Assembly: GCF_041296385.1 (NCBI RefSeq)
Contig: NC_091020.1
Location: 35,999,501-36,063,500 of the forward strand
Direction: 5' to 3'
DNA length: 64,000 nt
DNA from: Aphelocoma coerulescens
Lineage: Eukaryota; Chordata; Aves; Passeriformes; Corvidae
The position numbers and the translations under genes are program-made. The notes beneath the pieces are model-generated. The model saw nothing but the letters and a program-made list of their open reading frames with translations. It did no database searches and had not been told where the DNA came from. The first letter of the stretch is position 1. Each line of letters starts with the position of its first letter. Positions 1 through 9,300 of the stretch are shown here, piece after piece.

Positions 1-205
1 TTCCCCCCGGGGTGCCGTTGTTCCCCCAGGGGTGCCGTTGTTTCCCCCGGGATGCCGTTGTTTCCCCCGGGGTGCCATTGTTCCCCCGGGGGTGCCGTTG
101 GTCCCTCGGGGTGCCGTTGGTCCCTCGGGGTGCCGTTGTTTCCCCCGGGGTGCCGTTGTTCCCCCAGGGGTGCTGTTGTTCACCCAGGGGTGCCGTTGTC
201 TCCCC
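1..205. repeat. GC-rich minisatellite in GLRX3 intron 1, about 20-bp unit
   Basis: About ten tandem copies of a unit close to TTCCCCCGGGGTGCCGTTG run from the window edge to the exon 2 acceptor. Copies vary at CCCCC/CCCCA and GGGG/GGGA positions. The left end is cut by the window edge, so the full size is unknown. The last unit, GTGCCGTTGTCTCCCCAG, is the functional splice acceptor. Confidence 0.95.
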
Positions 206-207
206 AG

Positions 208-316
208 GTCCCTGGTGGTTGTGCACTTCTGGGCGCCGTGGGCTCCGCAGTGCGCGCAGATGAACGAGGTGATGGCAGCGCTGGCCCGGGAGCACAGCCA
301 GGTCACCTTCGTCCAG
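208..316 (+). CDS. GLRX3: GLRX3 exon 2 (thioredoxin-like domain core)
   Basis: The exon starts after the acceptor TCTCCCCAG (ends 207). Its first base completes a codon split across intron 1, and the frame begins at 209. It encodes 36 residues, from [15 protein letters not shown] to a phase-0 end at VTFVQ, with the donor GTGAGG at 317. This segment is the central beta strand and active-site loop of the thioredoxin fold. The first catalytic cysteine is replaced by alanine, so thiol-disulfide chemistry of the WCGPC type is not expected. The acceptor is fused to the end of a minisatellite in intron 1. The exon is GC-rich compared with exon 3. Confidence 0.97.
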
Positions 317-3300
317 GTGAGGGCACAGCAGCGCCCTGGGGACAGGGAACAGCCTGGGGGGAAGGAAAACATCCCAAAACAGGGGGGAGGTTCCTCTTGG
401 AGTGCCTGTATGGCCCCACGTTTCAAATGCCCCCTCACATCTGTTATCCCAGAGGTGCCGCTGCCATCAGGGATGGGCTCACACAGGGAATCCTGGAATG
501 CTTTGGGTGGGAAGGGACCCTAAAGCCCACCCAGTGCCACCCCTGCCATGGGCAGGGACACCTCCCACTGTCCCAGGCTGCTCAACCTTGGAGATGTCAC
601 TGGATCTCAGGATTCCAAGAGGTTTCCTGGGGCACTAAAATGACCCTTCAGGAAGGTGAATTCAGCCCCTGCAATGTTGTCATTCTGCTTTGTGAGACCC
701 TCTGCCCATCCCACTGAGATCCAGGGGCAAGGAAAAAAGAATTCACTCACCCACATGCTGTTGGTTTTAAACCAAATTTCTCTCCTTAATGAGGCACTTG
801 TGGGATGATGAGGGCAGAGAGTAATGGAGCAGCCAGCTGTGTGTGAGTATTTTAAATTGATTTCTTACAGCCTTTAGGTTGTGTGTGTGTGGTTTTTTTT
901 TTAATGATTCATCTCAGCTGGTATTTGTAAAACAGGGCAGAATTATTTTAATGGTATTTTATGACTTAGAGCTTCAAAAGACTAATTTTCAACATACTGG
1001 AAATTCAAGATGCTTAAATTTATCTAGAGTTTAGTAGCTGTTAGTCAGCCCAACAAAGTCTGAGATCTCTCAGTTGCCTTTTTATTATTCATATATTATT
1101 TATTTATGACCTTTATTATTCAGCTGTAATTTATTTTTTAATAACAAGGTTCCAGAGTCATCCAGGGCTGTAAAACCAAGATAGTGGCACATCCTTCCCC
1201 CTGCTCTTCTCCCAGTATTAACTGGTGTTCTTGCTTGGAGGAAATAAGCTGCTGAAAATTCTTGTGTGAATTTTATTGATATATTTTTGGGGGGAGGAGC
1301 TCCTCAAGAGGAATATATTTGATTTTGGCAGTTCCTTGTGGGATTTTTGTATTCCAGAATATCCAGCCTGTTTTTGAATTGGCAGGAACCTGTTACCTCC
1401 TCAGATGTTTGGTTGAAATGAGTGTGTTTATATCCCACAACATATGAAAACAACGTTTTGGGAAGCTGTGCCAATAAGAGCAAGTTCCTGAAATATAAAA
1501 TTAAATCTGTTCTGTGTGAACCCCACCAGGGTGGAGCATAAGTATCCAAGCAGGAAATTTTACTGGGAAAGAAAATGAGTGTTAGAGGTGGAAGTCATCA
1601 CTGGCCCCTGGAAAAAGAATCAATAATAGGAGTTACCTATTCTCTTTCAATTATAAATAAGCTTTCAGTTCAATTTCAGTTGAATGTAAGCTTTCATTTT
1701 ATAGCTGTAGTTTCTCAGTTGGTTCTGTTGGAAGGGTGATTTACAGGAGGAGGCTTGGGCTCAGTTTTGATGCTCCTGGTTTGCCTCTGTAATTAGTGGG
1801 TTCATTAAGAGCCCGTGTAGCTGGGGCAGCTCAAAATCGGAGCCAACGAAGATAAATTTTCATAGCAAATCCCTACACGTTGAAACTGGGAGCAATAATC
1901 CCAAGGTGGGCACTCAGCAGCCTTGCAGGAGTTAAAAATCAAGTTCAGCAGCCATCAGCTGAAGGAACACCTCCTTTTTCCTGCCTAATTTGCAGGAGGC
2001 TGCAGGTGTCAGGGGTGATGTAGGGCCCCCCAAAGAGCAGTGGAGCCAACAGCCAGGACTGCTGGGGGCACAGAGGAACCTCTGTGATGCTGACATAACT
2101 GGGGGCAGTGATTTATGGATTCCAATATAGCAGGAGCTGCACAGGATTGAGAATTTACTAGGTCAGTAGTGCACCAAAAATTTTATTCGCAGCCTCTGGG
2201 CGTCTTTTGAAATGTGCAACAAAATAAAAACCTCTGAACCTGTTTTGACACCGTGGAGGTTCAGTGGGTGCCACGCCAGCCCAGAGAGTCTCATTTAAAT
2301 GCAAATGTCTCCCAAACTTCAGCAGCAGCACATCCTGTTTAAATGTATAAAATGCCGAGGAGAACATTCCAGACAGGATTGACACCCACAGTGAAACTTT
2401 AAAGAAGATTATGAAAATAATCTGGAGGGTTTTTTTGTTTGGTTTTTAGCTGGAAGCTGAGGCTGTGCCTGAAGTGTCTGAAAAATATGAAATTAGTTCT
2501 GTTCCAACGTTCTTGTTCTTTAAGGTAAGAGGCAGTGGATTTAAGAGGAAATGAATTTAAGAGAAAATGGATTTAAGAGAAAATGGAATCCATGTGGACT
2601 CTAAATATTAATACTTTTGTAATATTCTACCAGAGCCTTAAGAACTTTCTCAGTGAGGAAACACTTCTGTAACTGATTGAAGTCTATCCAGTGGAACCTA
2701 AAAATGGAGATAGAAGTGGTTTTTGCACTTTATATGAAATATTTCAGGGCTTCCTTAATTGTTTCAGGATTCATACATAGTTTTTATTTTAGTTGTACTT
2801 GGGTCAAAAAATTTACAGCAGTGTTTCTTTGTGTTGTAGTTGGGAAAAAACCCCAAGTAAATACAGTAATAATAGAAATAATGGAAATAGAAATACCAAT
2901 TCTGTTTGGGTGCTATCTGCCTGTGATGATAACATTGATCATTTTTCTCTGGTAAGAACTTCCAGAGGCAAATTTGCTGCCGTTAAAAGGGTGCGAGCGT
3001 GGGAATAGGCACGCTCCCCGAAAACCTGGGCCTGCCAGGGTGGGTTTGCTGTGGCTGCAGCCCAGTGCAGGCTGTGGGCTGAGGGCTGGGCCTTTTCCCT
3101 GCAGAATTCCCAGAAGGTGGACAGGCTGGACGGGGCCCACGCGCCGGAGCTGACACAGAAGGTCCAGCGGCACGCGGCCGGCACCGCCCCCGTGCCCGGC
3201 TCCGGGGGCTCTGCCAAGGAGGAGCTGCATGCCCGCCTCAGGAAGCTCATCAACGCTGCCCCCTGCATGCTCTTCATGAAAGGCTCTCCCAAAGAACCCC

Positions 3301-6300
3301 GCTGTGGTGAGGATTTCCTGGAATTTCTGACCGCTTTGGCAGCGTTTTCCCCGTTGCCTCCATTTTGGGGGACACATCCTCACAGGGCCGTGCTCCCCCA
3401 GTGTCCGTGGAAGCGTTGCCACGGTGGTCAAGGCAGCTGCAGGGCTGCTGTTGCAATAGTTCAGTCGTGGGAATGAACTCATGGATTAGGGGCTTTCCAA
3501 GGAAAATGGGATGGGTGATGTTATCCCTGGACTGGGATGCTTTCCTGGTGGAGCTCAGTGTTTGTTTGTGGCATGGACAGGGCTTGGAAGCAGCCTGGGC
3601 TGGTGGGAGCTGGCCCTGCCCGTGGTGGAACGGGATTGCATTTCAAGGTCCCTTCCCACCCAAAGCATTCCACAATTCCCTGTGTTTCTGCTACAGAGGA
3701 AGTGCTTAAAGGTGAAGATAATTTTGACTTTTATCTATTTTGATGCAAGTAAGACTTGCTGGGGCCCTTAGTTCAGTCAGCAAGTGGAGGGGACCTTATC
3801 CAGGGGGGATTTGGGGATTTTAGTGCAGTTTTGGGCATTTTTCCTCGGAAAAGGCAGCTGAGCAGAGCATGGAATAAGGCCTGTGGCCCAGCTGACACTT
3901 GTGTGTAGTTCCTGCAGGTGTTGTGCTATATCAGTGCATTTATTTGGTCATGCTGGGATTTATTTGGTAGTTCTTGTTTATTTGTTTCATCAATACTCTC
4001 ATTTATCGAGGGTGTTTTTGATGCTGTGGAATCTCTGATCACCAGACCTCACTTCAACCATTTTTTCAGCAATTGAATTATTGCTTGCCAGCCACTCCTG
4101 CAGAAATCCCACCCAGCTCTTTTGTTGTGGAAGTGTTGGGACACTTTATTCCAAGTGAACCCACCCAATCCACCCTCCTGCTTTGCATGGAGTTGCCTAC
4201 AGCTAAAATAAAGCTGTTTTTCCCCCTCCCCAGTTCCTGGAAGCTGGAATGAGTTCAGATACTGGAATAACCAGCAGCACTGAGCCTGGAAGTGTTTGCT
4301 GATGAACTCCCAGGTGATGGGGAATTTCAGGATCCTCTTTCTCTCCAGGCTCCACATGAACTCCACACTGCAGCAGGAAAGGAAGGAAAAGCAACTTAAA
4401 AATGCTGCTGTTCCACACTTCAGTTAACTGCAGTAAAAATCTGTATTTCAAACCCTAACAGCTGATATCAGACGTGGCTCTGTGCTGCCACTTCCATTCT
4501 TTCCCCATTTAAACCTTGGGTTTTTATTCCTTTATTAAAGCCTTTAAGCATTGTCTCCCTCTCTCTGTTTTATTCAATATTTGTGTAAAGGTTTTCATTT
4601 GCACAGCATTTGGTGGAATTCTTTGAGGGAATTGGAAGGATTGCAGAGGTGTTTGAATGCAAACCAGCCCACGCTGGCAAAGATAGAAAACCTTGTTATT
4701 ATATTGATTTAGGGGCAAATTCTCCTGGATCCTCTCTGCAAACGATGTGATTATGTTGTCTGGGAGGTGTAGAAAGATGACTCTAAATTCAATAATATTA
4801 AAATTTTCATAGCTACAACTCTTTACAAATAATGTGACAATTTTCCTGGGGAAAAAGATGCTTAGTTACAAAAAGAGAGAAACTTTTCTCCTCAGGTTGG
4901 CCACTTGTAAACACATAAAATCTGGTTGTAAAATCAGAATATTCAGTGCTTAATATCCTGCTGAGAGTGTTGCTATGAAAATCTGTCAGAAAGGAAAACA
5001 AAACATGGTGTGAAGGTGTCACAGGGGTAGTAAAATAGCATTAAATACTCAGGAGAACATTAAAAATTCAAAAAATAAAAAGGAATTTGCCTCTTAGGTG
5101 AAGTAGGGAAGGATGCTCCTAAAGTAAAACAGTAGAAAATACTATAAAAGTCAAGTTTTTAAGCTAAACTAGTGAGAACAGCAATAAATAAATAAACAGT
5201 AACAAATACCTGAAGAGCAATAAATGGGTTTTGCCCTTTTACATTGCATGAGGCTGTTGATAAGGGAAAGAATAACGAGCAGAGCTCTTTGGAGCTTGCT
5301 GTGGAGCAAAGTGGTGTTTGTAGGTGGGTGCTGTTTTTTAGGTGGGTGGTGGTTTTAGGGGGGTGCTGTTTGTAGGGGGGTGCTGTTTGTAGGTGGGTGC
5401 CGTTTGTGGGTGGGTGCTGTTTGTAGGGGGGTGCTGTTTGTAGGTGGCTGGTGGTTTTAGGGGGGTGCTGTTTGTAGGTGGGTGCTGGTTGTAGGTGAGC
5501 GGTGTTTGTAGGGTGAGCAGTGTTTGTGGGTGGGTGCTGTTTTTTAGGGGGGTGCTGTTTGTGGGTGGGTGCTGTTTGTGGGTGGCCCCTGTTTGTAGGT
5601 GGGTGCTGTTTGTGGGTGAGCGGTGTTTTTTAGGTGGGTGCTGTTTTTTAGGTGGCTGCTGTTTGTAGGTGGCTGCTGTTTATAGGGGGGTGCTGTTTTT
5701 TAGGGGGGTGCTGTTTGTGGGTGGGTGCTGTTTTTTAGGTGGGTGCTGTTTTTTAGGTGGGTGCTGTTTGTGGGTGGGTGCTGTTTTTTAGGGGGGGTGC
5801 TGTTTTTTAGGGGGGTGCTGTTTTTTAGGTGGGTGCTGTTTGTGGGTGGGTGCTGTTTGTGGGTGAGTGCTGTTTGTAGGTGGGTGCTGTTTTTTAGGTG
5901 GGTGTTTGTAGGTGGGTGCTGTTTTTTAGGTGGGTGCTGTTTTTTAGGTGGGTGCTGTTTTTTAGGTGGGTGTTTGTCGGTGGGTGCTGGTTGTCGGTGG
6001 GTGCTGGTTGTCGGTGGGTGCTGTTTTTTAGGTGGCTGCTGTTTGTAGGTGGCTGCTGTTTATAGGGGGGTGCTGTTTTTTAGGGGGCTGCTGTTTGTCG
6101 GTGGCTGCTGTTTGTCAGTGGCTGCTGTTTTTTAGGTGGCCCCTGTTTGTGGGTGGCCCCTGTTTGTGGGTGGCCCCTGTTTGTGGGTGAGCAGAGGCAC
6201 GAGGCGCTGCTGCCCCCGTCCCGCTGAGCTCCCTTTGGCCGCGCAGGGTTCAGCCGGCAGCTGGTGCAGATCCTGAGCGCGCACGGCGTCGCCTTCAGCA

Positions 6301-9300
6301 GCTTCGATGTTTTCTCCGACGAGGAGGTCCGGCAGGGGCTCAAAGCCTTCTCCAAGTGGCCCACCTACCCTCAGCTCTACGTGGCTGGGGAGCTCATCGG
6401 GGGCCTGGACATCGTCAAGGTGACAGTCTGCGGTTTTCTCGCCCTTTGGGAAATGCCTTCTTCTCGCTTCTTCCATCTCACCTGTTGGTTTTTCCTCCCT
6501 AATTCCCCCAGGAACTCGAGGCATCTGGAGAGCTGGACAAGATCTGCCCAAAGGCCCAGAAGCTGGAGGACAGGTGGGTGAATTACAGCAATTTTTGAGA
6601 TTTTTTCTGTGTTTGTTCATATAGGGAACCCCCCTATAAATTCCTACTTGATCAGAAGTGCCTCCAGAATTTATTTATTTACAGAACTCCTGCAGTTGTT
6701 CAATGCTTTCTGGGGTTTATACACTTAATATAAACTGTTCTGGGCCCAAGAATCTTTACCTATATTTGTGGTTTAATTTTTACTTATAGCAAGAATATAT
6801 CTATTTACATATTTACATATCTCTATCTATCTATATATGTATCTATCTATATATATATAGATGGAAATACAGATATAGATTCCTTCTTGTGTTTTTTTAA
6901 GAACTTACTCTTTAAAAATAACTGGGGAAATCATCTTTTTAAGCTTTTACCAGCTTTATTTGCCACAGACGTCCCAACTCTGGTGTCACTGGAGGGATTC
7001 CCTGCCTGGTTCTTCTCCCTGCTCAGTGTAGTGGAGAAATAATTTAATAAATCCCATTAAAAATGGTGCTAGATAATAATCCCACCACTCCAAATTCTAT
7101 GGATTTATTAATTCCTTCCAAATTTGTCCTCTGGCTTGGGTTACTTTACATTTAAATTGTTTCACTGAAGGCATAAACCCAATTAATGCCTTTTGCAGAG
7201 ATTAAATTGGAGATAAAGATGAGACTGGCTCAGTGTGGCCTTTAAAAACTTCTTTTTTTAAAGCCTTTTAGCCCATTTCTGTGCTTTTTAAGGACTTTCT
7301 CAAGGAATTAAACATTTTTTGGGCAGTTCTTGATGGAAGTTTGCAAACTTGCCCAAGCAGCAACTCCATTTAGACAGGGTTTCTTGCTTGGCACAATCTT
7401 TTTAGGGAGAGAAGGCAACAGGAAACGCCCTTTGCTTGCTGAAGGGTTTTAAGAGGTTAAAATTGTTCATGAAATGTGTTTTTAAGGAGCAGCAGCACCT
7501 CTGGCCCAGCTTGGTGAAGCTTTAATGACATTTTTAACCAGCCTGGTCCATGGGAGATGGATTCCTGCTGGGAATGGGATTCTATATAAGGTCCCTCCCA
7601 ACCCATCCCAGTCTGGAATTCTTGGTGTTTTATCACTTTTATTTTCCCTTTCCACTTCTGCATTTTGTTTTCCTCTCAGAACAAAGTTTGGGGTGATAAC
7701 CAAGCTGTTTTATGTCTTTCTATAGGCTTAAATCCTTGATAAACAAAGCTCCTGTGATGCTCTTCATGAAGGGAAGCAAACAGGTAATGGGCAGTGTTCC
7801 AGAATATATTGAATTTTTGCCTTGTTTTTCCTTAATTCATACCAATGCTGCCGGAAACTTCTTATTTGGTGCTTCTATAAACTACAGAACAGTCCCTGGT
7901 TTTTATGACTGCTGAATATTCAATATCTAAAAATTGCTGGGTCTTTTTTTGTCCTTCTGTGAAGAGCTGGCAGTGGATGTTAATTATTAATTATTAAATA
8001 TTAATTATTAATTAATCGGAATTGGGAGCTGCTGCACTTGTTTATTAGTTGTAGTTTATTATCGTGGTGAATACAGGGCAGTGATGCCTCAAAATAAAGC
8101 ACATTTCTTCCATAAATCCATAAAGGGCAGGAGATGAAGGATGAAGAAGAGATGAAGGAGTGGCTCATGCAGCAATAAACTGGGAATTGCTGTAGTGTAG
8201 CTGGAATTCCGTGGATTAAATAAAGCAGAGACATTTTAACATCGGTGCTTTACATTTTAGGTGGCAAAATGTGGCTTCAGCAAGCAAATCATAGAAATCA
8301 TGAATAACACTGGGTAGGTAACTGGGCTTGACTGAGTTTGGGCTTAAAAACTGCATTTTATAAACCAAGAGTTTAGAAAAGATGAGTGGCATTGTTCCCC
8401 AAGCATAAGTTTCTATTTTTAAAGAGGATTTAAAGCAGTTGAGGGGTTTTCTGAGAATTTTAATGGGGTTTTTTTGAGATTGTTGAGGGGTGTTTTGAGA
8501 ATTTTGAGGGTTCTTTCAAGAATTTTAAGGGGGTTTTTTTGAGACTTTTGAGGAGATTTTGAGAATTCTGAGGGGTTTTATTAGAATTCTGAGATATTTT
8601 TGAGGGCTTTTTGAAAATTTTGGAGCATTTTTTGTGAGAATTTGGAGGGGTTTTTTTAAGAATTTTAAGTGATTTTTCAAGAATTTTGGGGTCTCTTTGT
8701 GGGAGTTTTGAGCATTTTTTTTGAGAATTTGGAGGGCTTTTACTCTAATTTTGAGAGATTTTTGAGGGCTTTTTGAAAACCTTTGAGCAATTTTTGTGAG
8801 AATTTTGAGAGCTTCTTTGAGGATTTTGAGGGGGTTTGACTTTTACAACCTGTGAGGTTTTTATTAGAATTTTGAGGGATTCTTGAGAGTTCTTGAGGAT
8901 TTTGAGGGTTTTTTAAGAACTTTGATGGGGTTTTTTGAATTTTGAGGAGTTTTCTGACTATTTTAAAGTGGGTTTTTGTGAATTTTGAGGTGTTTCTTTG
9001 TGAATTTTGAGGGGTTTGGGGTTTTTTGAGCATTTCTTCACAACTCCAGGGTGGATAATGAATGTTTTCCCTTTCCCCAGCGTGGATTACGAGACGTTTG
9101 ACATCCTGGAGGACGAGGAGGTAACAGAACCTCTCCATCCCTGTGGATTCATTTCCCTGCTGCCTTTTCCAGAGCTGAAATTCCCCATTCCCAATTCCCA
9201 TGATTTTTTTTAGGTGCGACAAGGCCTCAAATCCTTTTCCAACTGGCCCACGTACCCCCAGCTGTACGTGAAGGGGGAGCTGGTTGGGGGGCTGGACATT

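Noticed and set aside
5725..6048. Open frame with repeated FRWVLF-type peptides
   Set aside because: Created by the 18-bp periodicity of the intron 4 minisatellite.
5310..6190. Possible CRISPR array (regular repeats)
   Set aside because: There are no unique spacers between units, the DNA is vertebrate, and the repeat lies in an intron.
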